From Lunularia cruciata (lineage: Eukaryota; Streptophyta; Marchantiopsida; Lunulariales; Lunulariaceae): a stretch of DNA of 64,000 bases. This document shows, one piece after another, positions 12,010 to 23,640 of the stretch (position 1 is the stretch's first letter; each line of letters starts with the position of its first letter). Under the pieces are notes generated by a model. The model did not search any database. It saw only the letters and a program-made list of their open reading frames with translations, and was not told the origin of the DNA. The position numbers were made by a program, and so were the translations under genes. The stretch is taken from contig OX419757.1 of the NCBI GenBank assembly GCA_948567375.1, forward strand, positions 9,128,974 to 9,192,973. The letters run 5' to 3'.

Positions 12010-12780
12010 CCGGACCCAGAGTCAATGGGTATCGATGTGATCATGCACCCTGCAATCTCCACGTCTACCTTGGGAGATCCCAAATCTTCTTGTTCAATAT
12101 GATAAATAGCAGGCAGGTCCTTCTTTGACATCGACCTCACCTTCTTGAGGGCCGAATTAAGCTGTCTCTTGTACAGCTTGTTATCTTCCCACAATTGCTT
12201 AAATGTAACGTTGGCATTTGTGGTGGCCAGATCGGCTACACTATCATATTGGGGAACTCCTCCCAATTTGACCGTCTTCATCTTCGGCTTTGGGTTCAAA
12301 GTCTCTCCATGTTCCCTCTTGACTTTGGGATGCTTCAAAATGGTGATGGGCTTGCTGATGGCCTTAACCCGAGGTTCCTCGGGTTGGCCCACCTTGGCTT
12401 GGATCAGACCCTTTACTTCGGATCGGATGTCCACCGGAAAAATTGGAGACTTCGTCTTCGTCTCCTCTTCCAAACTCAGTTCCCGAGTCCTGAGTAATGC
12501 CTCCTTTAATTCTTTTTGCAAGGCTTTAGCTTTGGCTTTTGCGAGGATCTTTTCCTCCTTGGCCGAAAGAATGGCTTTTGGGCGCAGTCTCTTCGCCTTT
12601 CGGGAAGATGACAAGGTCATACTCAGTTCTTCGGGATCACGCTTCTTCTTGCTGGAGCAAGTCTCAACTTTCAAAATTGCAAGGTCTGGCCATTCTCCTT
12701 CTGAGGCCGGACTCCCTTCTTGAGGTCTTTCTTCCTCAAGAGTAATGCAATTTACATTTGTATCCCCCTTCGGCTGAAGT
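12010..12780 (-). pseudogene. Element A protease and upstream charged region
   Basis: The minus strand gives the retropepsin active-site neighbourhood ITSIPIDSGSGV near 12010-12050, preceded by a lysine/glutamate-rich region (AILSAKEEKILAKAKAKALQ near 12500-12590). This matches 31290-32020 of element B. Aspartic protease would process the polyprotein. Broken. Confidence 0.75.
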
Positions 12781-12789
12781 GCTACACGT

Positions 12790-14664
12790 TCAGCGGGGAT
12801 CTATACATATTTTACAGGCGGCTTCGAGTTTGTGGGTGAGGGCATTGGTTGCCCGTATGCCCCGATCCTTTACAATTTCCGCACAGGGGAACATACCTAA
12901 TTTGCCTTCTTGGCTCGGGACTATTTGGAGACCAATGTCCCATTGAGCCACAATTATAACAGGCTCCGGGTGCAACATTTTGAGGGTGATTTTGGTTGCT
13001 CATTGGTGGTCTTCGTGGAGGAGCATTGGGGTTATACTCCCTAGGTCCAAACCTTGGACCTTGATATGATGTGCTCGCTTGAGGCTGTACCTCCTAAGTT
13101 TGGTACACCACCTCTTCGTCCTCGTCTTGGTTCCATCTCGGAACCCAATCAATTTGCTGCACCAAGAATGCATTACGAGTATTGCATTTTGTGTTGGCAT
13201 AGCCGGATTTGCCACATGCGGTGCACCACACATTAGATCGTCCAAATGCTGGGGCCTTTCTTTGGTCCTTTGCCCTAATCATCTGGATCTTAAAATCCGA
13301 AAACTCCTTGATGAGGGCATCCAGCTTCGTATCCGCCTTATGTACACTCTTGGTTAGAGGAGTCACTGGTTTCTTGCCTCCACGTATTCTGACTTGTCTT
13401 GGCTTTGATTCTTCTTTGGATTCCGAATAAGAGCTCAAAGACGTAGAGGATTCGTTTGAAGAAGGGGAGGTGCTGCTCAAAGCTCTCCTTCTGGGCTTTG
13501 TGCCTTTCTTCTCCCGATTTCTCCGGTTACCGGCAAAGTGAGAGTGGGCCGTTTCATAACAAGCGACATGTTTGAGTACTTTGTCCAGGGAAGTTACATT
13601 CCTCTCCCTGGCAAAGATTCGTATCTCTGGTGAAAGGCCCCCGAGGAACTAGGTAATGGCTTGGGCATCGGAGTATCCCACCACCCCCGATTGCTTGGGA
13701 ACTCGGTTCAGTAGTGCCATGAACCGCTCAGAGTAGTCTCTCAACTTCTCCTTCTTGCCCCGGTCCAAATCGTTGAGTGCCGCGAAGACACTCGTATCGT
13801 AGTCAACTTCCCGGAATTGTTCCAGGAAGTTGTTTCTCAAGTCTGCCTAGTCCGCTGGTACAAACCCCTTTTGAGTCACATGGATGTACCAGCTCCGAGC
13901 TTTCTTGCGGAGCAAGCTTGGGAAAATTCTCAGTCGATCCGTAGAGTCATGCTCCTTGTTAGCAAAGGAGATGACTTTGAATTCTTTGATGAATTCATCG
14001 GGGTCTTTGTCTTGTTCTGTCCCCTTATACTTCTGATAGGTGTGTCGGGTGACAGGGAGCAAAGTCATCATTCGATGCACTGGGATTGGCTGAGGTAATG
14101 TGGAACTTGACGGAATGGAAGGATTGGCTGGAATTGACGCCGTGTTGTCAGCCCAGGGATTCCAATTTGTCAAATTCAAGGTAGGGTCTTCTTCGACAAT
14201 TTCTGCTATGAGGGTGTCGACTTCAACCCAAGTGGAAGAACACCTTTGATGGGTTCTTCAAAATTCCTTTGGGACAACCAAGGAATCGTTCGTAGAAGAT
14301 GTTGACACTCGCCTTCAGTAAGTATTCGTGCTGTCTTTTCTCGAACAAAGGTCTTCAAGGAAACAACTTCCTTTACAGCTCTAGGGGAAGTTGGTGTACT
14401 GGGCCACAATGCATATGTTTGCCCACTCGATTCTTTCTTCTTCTTGGAAGACGAGGGAGATGCGAAGTAGCCTTGCCAACCGCCTTCGTGTTTCTTGTGG
14501 TCAAGTTCTTGCAGGGCTTCTTGCACTTCGTGAAGGAGTTGAAACTCCAACACCTCTCATTCAGTTTCGTCAATGATGGATGGAACATTCACACGTTTGT
14601 CTTCTTCACACTGAAGTGCTCTTCTTTGAGCTCTTTCTTCCCGTTGTTCTCTCAATGCAGACAT
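12790..14664 (-). pseudogene. Element A gag with three zinc knuckles
   Basis: The likely start codon lies at 14662-14664, just downstream of the primer site; B has the same start at 28657. It contains a gag capsid-like block near 13850-14180 (YQKYKGTEQDKDPDEFIKEF), a second block near 13600-13840 (LRDYSERFMALLNRVPKQSG), a basic/serine-rich stretch, and three CCHC-type knuckles: CTACGKSGYANTKC near 13210, CYNCGSMGHWSPN near 12950 and CGNCKGSGHTGNQC near 12870. Gag packages the element RNA. Broken, with several breaks. Confidence 0.85.
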
Positions 14665-14727
14665 TCATATTGCGTTGATACCCAGTTTCCAATTTGGCTT
14701 TGTATTCTTCCACTTCCAAGATTTGTG

Positions 14728-14745
14728 TCCCCGGCAGCGGCGCCA
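14728..14745 (-). other. Primer binding site of element A (tRNA-Asp type)
   Basis: The minus strand reads TGGCGCCGCTGCCGGGGA, seven bases inside the 5' LTR. The sequence is complementary to the 3' end expected of plant tRNA-Asp (…CGGCGCCA), the primer used by Athila-type elements. The identical site follows the LTR of element B. Confidence 0.85.
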
Positions 14746-14752
14746 AAAATCA

Positions 14753-15629
14753 TGTGACAACCCGGCAAATATCACTTTTGTGGTAATCGGGTAAGTAAAG
14801 TTTGTTCCCGCAGAGATACGAGTCAGAAATGTCCAAATACGAAGTCAAATAGTAACATGTAGTTCTTCTTGGTTGCGTCTTTAATCTCTCAGGTAGAAAC
14901 CACACCCAGAAGAGAGTAACAAGCAGTGACTCGCAATCTTGTCACACATTAACACTCCTTAATCACAAATCCTTCAATTCTTTCCAAACAATTTTGATTG
15001 TGATGATTCAGGCTCTCCCGAAAACGGCACTTCACTGCAAAACGACTTCGCCTCAGAATTGTGTTCCACCCCTCCCATCTGTTCTGCTTTCTCACTGACT
15101 CTTGTTTTCTCTCTCGCGACTTCTCCCTTGCGCACTAACACGAGTCCAACTCTATTTCCCTTTCCCCGATCACCTGCAAGACAACTCCTCAACGGCAAAG
15201 GAAAATTGCTTGACATTTCGTCGTTGCAGTTTTGATTTTTATAGAGTTGCACTTCTTCGTCTTCCGTCACTTCGAGTTTCTACTGAGAAATCACACCTCC
15301 GGCATGCACCTATCACTGTCAATCAACCTTCACGCGTATGAGCCGCCAGTTTTGAAACTGCCCCTTCTTGAATTTCTCGCCCCGACGAAAGATTGTTAGA
15401 TTGTCTTCACCTCGGGTTGAGCTCCCCCCGATCCGAAGACAATTTACTTCATATTGTATGCTGATAGGGCATTTCCGAGTACTTTGCCTTATGACCCGAA
15501 GTCCCTTTACTTCGGGTTTCATCCCGAAGACTCTTTTCTTTGCCTTCTTCGGCCATACAGGCGCAATCCGACTTCTCTATACACTTCTTCTCCTTTATTT
15601 TGAAAAAAACAAAAAATGTGGGCACCACA
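14753..15629 (-). repeat. 5' LTR of element A (short form, 877 bp)
   Basis: On the minus strand it starts TGTGGTGCCCACA at 15629 and ends GTTGTCACA at 14753. It holds the same outer parts as the 3.8-kb LTR of element B, including the first TATA box (CTATAAAAA, minus, about 15236-15245) and the beginning of the LTR ORF, but keeps little of that ORF. TCAAT duplications flank the element. Confidence 0.85.
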
Positions 15630-15887
15630 TCAATATAGAAACAAAGTCCTCCATCATTATTTGGAACAAAGAGTATTGGTGCTCCTCAAGGAGATGTACT
15701 ATGTTGTATGAAATCCTTTTCCAACAACTCCATAAGTGTTGTTTGTAACTCCTCCAACTCCTTTGGTGAGAGCCAATAGATTGGTCTACTAAACGGAGTA
15801 CTTCTTGGCAATAATTCAATCTTGAAGGGCATACCACGATCAAAGGGTGACAAACTTCCCATCCTAGGACTAACTATTCTTAGACGT
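15630..15887 (-). pseudogene. Chromovirus RT, continuation beyond element A
   Basis: This matches 58480-58690 and 58900-58915 of the chromovirus at 55-61 kb (shared words CTCCTTTGGTGAGAGCCAAT-like and CAATCTTGAAGGGCATACCA). It is the N-terminal RT part of the copy that starts at 1001, resumed after element A and interrupted again at 15888. Confidence 0.75.
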
Positions 15888-17839
15888 TGTCGTGGGGAAC
15901 GTTCGGTCTTGAGAGTGCGCCGAGCACATGGCTGCTTGTGCTTAGTTTTCCTTACTGTCTTTCTTTTGGATTTTCCCGTAGACTGACATTCCTTACCTAC
16001 TCCTAGATTGTTGGGAATTTGTCTCTATGAACTTGTTGTTTCAGTTTCCCTAAGGTTGACTCACCTTGAAGGTTTTGTGTTATCCTCAACTTTCGTAAAA
16101 CCAATCTTGTCATGCGAGGCTGGTGTTATGGTTTTTACCTCTGCCTGGTCTCATATCCTATTTTCTCGTCAGGTTCAAGCTATGGTTCGGGATTTGGCAG
16201 TTCATAGACCTAGGTCCGGTGGCCCTTTGATAAAAAAAAATAAACAACAACTGAGTGATCTAACTAAACATAAATCTGGCACTTAGATCATTTAATTATG
16301 CTTTCACCTGGACCAGACTAAGAGCTCCTAGAATGGAGTTTCCTCAACTCTAGTCACAATTCATAACACAAATCCGCTTCCAAGACTCATCATTCACAAG
16401 AATTCCAACAACAAAGTTCACAAGGTTGGATAAGTCAAATAGTTCTAGTCAAGGCCATGCCTGCCCCTAAGGTTGCAATTGCTCATCAACTCAGCCGGCA
16501 CTTCACATATACTCTGTCCGACAGCAGACAAGGCAACTCACCCTCCAAACCTCTTCATTCTCCTATGCCTTGTTTTGCAGATCAGATTCACTCCATTCAG
16601 ACAGGCCAACCAACTTCAAATATTTTCTTGCCCTTGCTTCAGATGAACTGATCCACTTCAAAAATTTTCCTCCTCTTCTTCCTGACTTCGGGAGATATCC
16701 TTTGGCAACTTCTGCAGCAAATCCCCTTCAGACTCAAATTTTGAAATAGCATCTCCTGGTCCAAGCATAGCCCTAAGGCATCTCCAAAATCCTTCAGCCC
16801 TGCAAGACTCCCCTCACATTTCAAAAGTTTCTCTCCTGGTCCAAAACACAGCCCTCAGGCATCTCCAAAAGCCTTCAGCCTTCAAGACTCCTTTCACATT
16901 TCGAAAATTCGTATCCTGGTCCAAGCACAGCCCTGCAAAACTCTCACATTTCAAAAATTTCTCTCTTGGTCCAAGCACAGCCCTGCACTATCACATTTCG
17001 AAATTTCCTCTCCTGGTCCAAGCACAGCCCTGCACTCTCACATTTCGAAATTCCTCTCCTGGTCCAAGCACAGCCCTGCACTCTCACATTTCAAAAATTC
17101 CTCTCCTGGTCCAAGCACAACCCTACACTCTCACATTTCGAAATTTACTCTCCTGGTCCAAGCATAGCCCTGCACTCTCACTTTTCAAAAATTACTCTCC
17201 TGGTCCAAGCACAGCCCCGCCCTCTCACATTTTGAAATTCATCTCCTGGTCCAAGCACACCCCTGCACTCTCACTTTTCAAAATTTCCTCTCTTGGTCCA
17301 AGCACAGCCCTGCACTCTCACTTTTCAAAGATTCCTCTCCTGGTCCAAGCACAGCCCTGCCCTCTCACATTTTGAAATTCATCTCCTTCACCTGGTCCTG
17401 CACTTTCAAGCCCCTTCTGTCCAACTCAAAATTTCCTTCTCCTGATTGTTCCTCTGTCCAAACCCTTCAGTTCTCAAGAATTTTCTCTCCCCTGGCAAAC
17501 CCTCTCCTCTCCCATTCAAAAATTCCTGGCCTGTGTGTCTCCCCTGTCCAAATTTTATTTTTTTTTCTTTCCGAAAAACCCTACTCCTCTCTTCTCCCGA
17601 AAATTTCTGGCACTTCTCTTCAAATCCTCTGCAAACTTCCCTCTTGAAATCTTTTGGCATTTTTTGAAAAAACCCTCAGCCCTTCTCTGTCTCCTCACTT
17701 TCTCCCAAAACAACGTAGCAAAACCACACCAGAGACATATTATCCTAAATCCCTGTTCCTTACAACAAATAAAACAGAAAAAGAAAATTTATTACACCAA
17801 AAGCCTCAAGGGTACACGTGGGCTATTTTCCCGACGACA
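15888..17839 (+). mobile_element. 2-kb TG...CA repeat, copy 2 (solo-LTR-like)
   Basis: About 1.95 kb from TGTCGTGGGGAACG to CCCGACGACA, the reverse complement of copy 1 at 9915-12009 with the same internal order: a unique 5' third, a minisatellite centre, and a 3' third ending in a ladder of short C/T-rich words. It splits the chromovirus between RT and protease; the two sides are contiguous in the copy near 58900. The target duplication is not clean (TTG shared at the edges). It has no coding domain of its own. Confidence 0.65.
16740..17385 (+). repeat. 46-bp minisatellite in 2-kb repeat, copy 2
   Basis: About 10 units of 46 bp between 16915 and 17385 (each with CTCCTGGTCCAAGCACAG), preceded by about two to three longer variant units from 16740. 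It has roughly half as many units as copy 1, so the array length changed after or between the insertions. Confidence 0.85.
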
Positions 17840-17978
17840 TTGTCTTACTTAGAAGTGCTAAAAAACCTAATTGGAAATTCCTACCTTGGTGTTATACTTG
17901 AATTTATCATCGGTTCCAATCAAATTGAACCTTATGATGTTCAAGCCAAGGTAGACCTAGAATGACATCACAATGTAG
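17840..17978 (-). pseudogene. Chromovirus protease-region fragment
   Basis: Matches 58905-59050 (shared words GAATTTATCATCGG-like, CAATCAAATTGAACC and TGATGTTCAAGCCAAGG). It ends abruptly at about 17978, where plus-strand sequence of a different gypsy family begins. The older copy at 1-1000 stops within a few bases of the equivalent point. Confidence 0.65.
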
Positions 17979-18034
17979 AGGTACTACTTGAGTTCTACAA
18001 GGAGCAAGAAGGAGAAGAAAGCAAAAGCTCCAAT

Positions 18035-18600
18035 ATGAAGGCTTATGAATATGCCTCCAAGATTGATGTGAGAGTGAATGGTCACAACATCAAGGATGCA
18101 TTGGTTGATGGAGGATTCGTAGTGAATGCCATGTCAAAAAGGTTAATGAAGAAGTTAGGTATGATACCCTCAAGACCTTCAACATTTGTGGTCAGCATGG
18201 CAAACAAGCAACAAGTTTGACCAATAGGGATCATGGATAAGGTGGTAGTTTCAATTATAGGAGTTCAAAATCTCATGACTTTCCAAGTCTTGAAGGATTC
18301 AAGCTATGACTTACTTCTTGGGAGGCCATGGTTGAGAGCAACACGTACAACTGATTGGTGGCACAAAAGGTACTTGAGAATTGGGCCATCCACCCATAGA
18401 GTCACAGTTCTTATGACTAACACTATCAATACTTCACATTCAAATACACCATCTTTTGATTATTGGGAATCAGATTTTGAAGAAGGAGCTTTAGGTGTGG
18501 ACACAAGCATGGACAAGGAGACTTCCATGGAGGAAGATGAATCTCAATTTGATTCAGATGTGTATCCCTTGTGTGCTATGGATTTTGCACCTAAGCCATA
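18035..18600 (+). pseudogene. Family-3 protease region
   Basis: Contains the protease-like block KDALVDGGFVVNAMS near 18092-18140 and the flap/end block LLLGRPWLRA near 18310-18345, then an acidic linker. The order and spacing match retropepsin of OTA gypsy elements. The counterpart in the minus-strand copy lies near 47480-47645. Confidence 0.7.
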
Positions 18601-18628
18601 GTTTTCAAAGGACATAGATAAATCACCA

Positions 18629-20100
18629 TTGACACTTGAGGAGATAGAGGGTAGGTTATCTACCCTCAAGTATGGCCCAAATGTTACCAAGGAGGAGAAG
18701 GTGAGATTTGAGGAGATTTTCTGCAAGTTCATCCATGTCTTTGATTTTAGTTACAAGGATTTGAAGGAAGTCACCTTGGAGGAGCACAAGATAGAGGTGG
18801 AGTCACATCAAGACCACTCCGCCAAAAGAAATGTCACATTAGCCCACCAATATCTTTGGTTGTGAAGGAGGAGATTGATAAGCTCAAGGAGGCCGGATTA
18901 TCTTTGAGGTGGAGAATTCAAAATAGGTGGGTGTCTCCTGTTGTGATTGTGAAGAAAAAGAATGGCAAGCTTTAGGTATGTGTGGATTACAAGAAGCTCA
19001 AAAGCTATTACCAAGAAGGACTACTACCCATTGCCATTCATTGATGAGATCTTGGAGGAGGTTACAGGTCATGAGAAGTATAGTTTTGGAGATGGTTATA
19101 GTGGATATAACCAAATCAAGATTGCACCAAAGCATCAACAACTCACCACATTCACCACACCTTGGGGGACTTATGCTTTCAAGGTCATGCCCTTTGAGTT
19201 TTGCAATGCTCCAGCCACATTCCAATGGTTCATAAACAAGGTATTTGAACCTTTCATTGGGAAATTTGTGAGAGACTTCATTGATGACTTTTGTGTCTAT
19301 GGGAACAAGGAAGAGCACTTTGAGCACCTAATCAAGGTCTTGCAATGCTTGGATGAGGCAAATGCATCACTCAACCCAAAGAAGTGCATTTTTGGATGTG
19401 AAGAAGGTCTACTTTTGGAGCCCATCATCTCCACGGATGGAATAGCAATTGATCTCGAGAAGATGAGGAAAATCTCAGACCTTCCATTCCCTTCAGGCTT
19501 GACAAAGTTATGCTAATTCTTGGGGATAGTTGGGTATTATAGGAGGTTCATCTTCTCATTTTCCAACAAGGCTTATGCATTGACCATCTACATGAAGAAG
19601 GGTGTAAATTACATGGTGATTTTGGAGGACAAGGAGACTCTTAAAGCTTTTGAGGAGCTCAAGCAATCCCTTGTTGTAGCTCCAATTCTTGCTAGACTTG
19701 ATTGGAGTAAGCCTTTCATCCTCTACACTAATGCTTCTAATGTAGCTACAAGATGCACTTTTAGTGAATTAGACCAAGATGGGCATTATCATCCAATAGC
19801 TTTTGGTAGTAGGCAGATGGTTTCAACAAAAAAGAACTACTTTGTCATGGAGAGAGAGAAAGGTTGGCCGTGATCTTTGGTCTCAAGAAGTTTAGACACT
19901 ACTTGATTGGAGGAAAAGCCACCATTATCAAAAATCACAAGGCTTTGAAGTACATCTTCAACAAGCCTAATGTGAAAGGGAAGCTAGCAAGGTGGATGAT
20001 ACTCTTGTCTGAGTATGACTACACCATTGAGGATAGGCCAGGAAAGAAACATGCAAATGCTGATTTGTTATCTAGGGCCTATGATCATGATGGAGTTGAG
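18629..20100 (+). pseudogene. Family-3 RT and RNase H
   Basis: RT blocks are VSPVVIV-like near 18930, TTFTTPWGTYAFKVMPF near 19143-19200, FCNAPATFQW near 19198-19230, and DFIDDFCVYGN near 19270-19305. RNase H follows: DWSKPFILYTNAS near 19695-19735, HPIAFGSRQMVSTKKNY near 19790-19845, and GKKHANADLLSRA near 20043-20080. Typical OTA gypsy order. Broken, with several breaks. Confidence 0.85.
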
Positions 20101-20279
20101 CCAATGGATGATTCCTTCCCGGATGAGGAGCTCATGACAATCTCAATCACTCAAGAGGTTCCAATGGAGTACAAGGAGATTGTGGATTTTATGACAAGAG
20201 GTAACTATCAAGAAGGGATGCATGTTAGGGAGAGGAAGGCTCTTGCAGCAAGATCTAGACCTTACACAATGGTGGAGGA

Positions 20280-21469
20280 TATTCTTTTTCACCAAGGAGC
20301 AGATGGTCTACTTCAAAGAGTAGTGGGTAAGGAAGAGTCTATCCTACTCATAAAGGAGTTTCATGAAGGTTTTGTGTATGGAGGACACTTTGCAAGAAAG
20401 GTGATTGCTTTCAAGATTTAAGATGAAGGTTACCATTGGAGAGGGATTTGCAAGAATTGTTTTGATTATTGCAAAACTTGTCATGTTTGTCAAGCTTTTG
20501 CTAGAAATTCTACATCCACTCCACCACTTAGATCAATTCTATTGCTAGGACCTTTTAAGAAGTGTGGAATTGATTTTGTAGGTCCTCTCAATAAAACCCC
20601 AAGGAACATTTGGTACATTGTGATAGTTATTGATTATCTTACCATGTGTGTTGAGACTAGACCATTGAGGGACAAGAATGAAGAAGAAGTGGTTAGATTT
20701 ATTTATAAATGCATTATAACTAGGTTTGGATGCTCTTTGGAGTTGGTTTTTGATAGAGGAGGAGAGTTTATAAGAAGCATCACTATAGCCATGCTACAAC
20801 ATTTCTCTATCACACATAGAGTAACTACATCCTATAAGCCAAATTCCAATGGCTTGGCAGAGAGAACCAATCAGACCTTATGTATGATGTTGGCCAAAGA
20901 TGTAGAAATGGAGGGGGCTAAACATCATAGGGATAAGAGGATTCATGCAATTTTGTGGGAGTATAGGACAACCATGAAGAGTTCCACCATATATTCTCCA
21001 TTTAAATTGGTATATGGTATTGAATCTACCTTACCTATTCACTTTGATCTTCCTACCTTCCAAAGCATTCATAGGAGATTGAAGAAAGCACAATGAGGTG
21101 ATGTAGAGAAGTCAAGGAAAGATCAACTCATGGAATTGGAAGAGGCAAGAGCAATTGCTATGGTTCAAGTAGAGCAAGCCCAAAGGAAACAAAAGTGGAG
21201 TTATGACAAGAGGCAAGGCAAGAAGAAGGTGGAGCCTTTCAAAGAAGGTGATTGGGTAATGTTGTTTGATTCTATTCGATTCAAGAGTGCAAAAGAAGTT
21301 TTTGCCTAAGTACTTTGGACCTCTCATAGTGGAGAAGGTGTGGGGCAATTATACTTATGATCTCAAAGAGTTGAGAGGAAGACACTTTGAGAGGATTAAA
21401 CATGATAAGTTGAGGATATATCATAGAAGGTGGAGAGACCTTCACTTTGAGGACAAAGTGAAAACTTAG
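20280..21469 (+). pseudogene. Family-3 integrase
   Basis: HHCC segment near 20340-20515 (GGHFARK … CKTCHVCQ), catalytic core from 20550 (FKKCGIDFVGPL) through FDRGGEFI near 20750 and TSYKPNSNGLAERTN near 20830-20870, then the C-terminal domain with FLPKYFGPLIVEKVWGNYTY near 21295-21355. The stop is followed by a purine-rich run near 21470-21480 and the LTR start. Confidence 0.85.
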
Positions 21470-21481
21470 TCCGGGGATAAA

Positions 21482-21651
21482 TGGAACACCCACTTGTGCA
21501 TGTGTGTGGTATTTTGATTAGCTAAAGTTAGTCATAGCTAAGATAAAGGGGACCTTACTTTAGAGAAAGTGGAGAAGATGAGCACCACTATCTTGGATTC
21601 TAGTGTGTAGACTTGGTATTATTCCTAACTGTTTGGCTTTGAGGAAAAACT
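21482..21651 (+). repeat. 3' LTR start of family 3
   Basis: Begins TGGAACACCCACTTGTGCA and matches, on the opposite strand, the solo LTRs at 29446-30135 and 51040-51731 (shared TTAGTCATAGCTAAGATA and TGAGCACCACTAT). About 170 bp is present before similarity stops. Confidence 0.75.
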
Positions 21652-22859
21652 TTGATGCTTCAATCTAACACCAATCCTTAGATATGGATCAATTCCCAAG
21701 CTGGCCTAACTTTTAAGCTTTGTAGACCTAATTATACTTGATCAAAGATCCTAAATTCTATATTTGACAAATTCATATAAAAGCTCTGCACAATGGTACA
21801 AAACCTAACCACCAAAAATACTAGAATTTCCTTAGGCTAATAAAAACAAGAACTTAAGAAGTGACCAAAACACCAAAATTGATCATAATCTCCTTCCCAA
21901 CACCTTGATTTTGAATACTTGAACTTTAATTGATCAGATCATATTTAAGATCAACTCAAATGTATCATTTTTTGAGCTCAGCATAACTAGAAGTTTGGCT
22001 ACTATCCAACTATACTATAAAATCATGAAAATAAGTCATAGAACTCTCATTCTCTAATTTGTGCACATGGTATAATTTGACCCTCTACTTCAATCTACTA
22101 GATCTCACTAAAATATTACTTTCAAATCCCTTAATTCATGTCTCCAAACCATTGTGCTTCTCTCTAACCATGGTCATCTCTTCTTGGATACCATTTCATA
22201 ACTCCTCAATTCTTGAAAACTCCAAACTTCACATGTTGGAACCCAATTCCTTGCAATTTTGTCACTTAGCCATTTTTCTTTTGACACTTGGACCTTAAAA
22301 CTCCACTTTAAAGCCTTTAAACAAATTTAAGTCCTTCTCTTTCTACAAGAGCGCATAAAATTTCAAGTTCCAAACTTGTCCATAAGTAAGCCTAGGAAGG
22401 ATAATAAGACCGAGGGTCTTTATCATCAACATCATAAATGCAAGCCCAAAATGTGCTGCCATCCAAGCTCAAAAGTGATCATAGTTTAAGCTCTAAAGCT
22501 TGATTAGAAAAGGATTTAAGAGTGGCAAGTCAAGAGCACAAAACATATTTAGTTCAACCTCTTCTTGTGATGCTCTAGCTCCTATACTCTATTACAACTC
22601 TCACTTACCAACATCCTCTTCCTACTCAAGACTTGTAAGATTGAAAAACTTTTTTGTCTATCAAGTCTCTACCACCTACACACATGAAATCACTCAAAAA
22701 GGACAAGATCCTAATCAATGTGGCTATTCATTTAAATTTACATAGATTTCTCACATGGCAATATCTCAACAATGGGATCCGTCATACAATCTACTCTTAT
22801 AATATAGCAATAAATTGAACTAAAATACTCTTTGATTGGCTATGCACAATGCTCTACAA
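21652..22859 (-). other. Degraded stretch with a gag-like trace
   Basis: AT-rich DNA with no clear repeat match. On the minus strand, 22030-22290 shows a charged, helix-like coding trace (for example IQEEM, MVREKHNGLET and VRSSRLK) reminiscent of the N-terminal part of gypsy gag proteins. It may belong to the surrounding chromovirus, but gag position relative to the zinc knuckle at 22.9 kb does not fit simply, so I leave it unassigned. Confidence 0.3.
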
Positions 22860-23640
22860 ACTCTATTTGAGCAATGGGTTCAAGGTCATCCATTCTTATT
22901 TGGACATTTGGCAATGCAATATCCCATTTTATGATAATAGAGACAACCAACCTTAAGCCCTTTGTTGCAATTGTTTTCTTTCTACGATACCAATTGATCT
23001 CCACTAGATGGAATCAATTTCTATTTGTACTAACTCCTCCATCTTATGTGGTGTGTTTGTAAGTTCTTTGAAAGTCTAGGTCAAGATCAAGTTGTGGCAA
23101 CCAAAAACTCAAAGCCAACTACAATGCTTCTTCCAAATGTATGGGCTTGTAATTTAGTGTGTGATTTCAAGTCTCTCATAAACCAATCCAAAGCTTTGCC
23201 TTCCTATGTCTCTAAAATTTACATTATTGTGTATTGAAATTGAGTGATATAGCTCCTCAAAGAACCAATCTACCACAATTCCACCAATCTATTTTGTGTT
23301 GCTTGTGTAACATTCACCACTTGGAATTTCCCAATTCTTGAACTCTTGAATTCTTCCCATGCTAAAATTGGAGCAAAAAATCTACCATTAAGCTTGCTCT
23401 ACTCAGACTTGCCTCTTGTTGCCACTCTATTTAATTGGCTCAAAGCCAAAAGGATTTGTCTCCATTCATTTGGAAGATTTGGACCTCAAAAGTGCCACTC
23501 ACAATCAAACACAAAATCACACAAACACAACCTATTATAGATTGTAAATTCATGACTTTAACTTTCTCAGTCTTTGGAAACCACACTTGGTTTTCTTCTT
23601 CTCAAAACGTTTCTCTCTCTATTTGCTTCTATTGTTGACC
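22860..23640 (-). pseudogene. Chromovirus gag remnant with zinc knuckle region
   Basis: Matches 59395-59620 and 61304-61360 of the chromovirus at 55-61 kb: a zinc-knuckle region near 22890-22945 (the counterpart at 59420-59480 reads CGCFYCCQIGHHIIEC on the minus strand), then AAGTTGTGGCAACC and AAAGCCAACTAC words near 23085-23125. Gag binds element RNA. It probably belongs to the copy beginning at 1001. Broken. Confidence 0.55.

Larger units (their letters stand above)
4072..15629 (-). mobile_element. Element A: Athila/OTA-like Ty3/gypsy retrotransposon
   Basis: A minus-strand LTR retrotransposon with 5' LTR 14753-15629, tRNA-Asp primer site 14728-14745, gag, protease, RT, RNase H and integrase reading leftward, and a 3' LTR part at 4072-7296. 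It is flanked by TCAAT duplications. RT/RNase H resembles the OTA (Athila/Tat) lineage, including an IDDFCVFG catalytic block. It carries a 2-kb repeat at 9915-12009. The two LTRs differ greatly in length (877 bp against more than 3.2 kb) because they keep different amounts of an inner ORF. Broken, with numerous breaks; old, but younger than the chromovirus it entered. Confidence 0.85.
17979..21651 (+). mobile_element. Family-3 OTA-like Ty3/gypsy body, no 5' LTR
   Basis: Plus-strand gypsy polyprotein: protease, RT, RNase H, integrase, then the beginning of a 3' LTR at 21482. The 3' LTR piece matches the solo LTRs at 29446 and 51040. Gag and 5' LTR are not present. It lies within or against chromovirus DNA. 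RT has the FIDDFCVYG catalytic block close to the OTA lineage. Broken, with several breaks. Confidence 0.8.
1001..23640 (-). mobile_element. Chromovirus (chromodomain Ty3/gypsy) copy, host of nested insertions
   Basis: A minus-strand gypsy element, read right to left. Its own pieces are 1001-4071, 15630-15887, 17840-17978 and probably about 22860-23640; the rest is younger inserted DNA (element A, a 2-kb repeat and a family-3 gypsy body). Recognised parts are the 3' LTR, integrase with C-terminal domain, RNase H, RT, the protease region and a gag zinc knuckle. The order is the standard gypsy order. The copy is thoroughly broken, with many breaks, and is the oldest layer of the left half because everything else interrupts it. 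Its 5' LTR is not recognised. Confidence 0.65.

Noticed and set aside
15883-17844. Target duplication for 2-kb repeat, copy 2
   Set aside because: Only TTG is shared at the edges (CGTTG against CATTG); too weak to claim.
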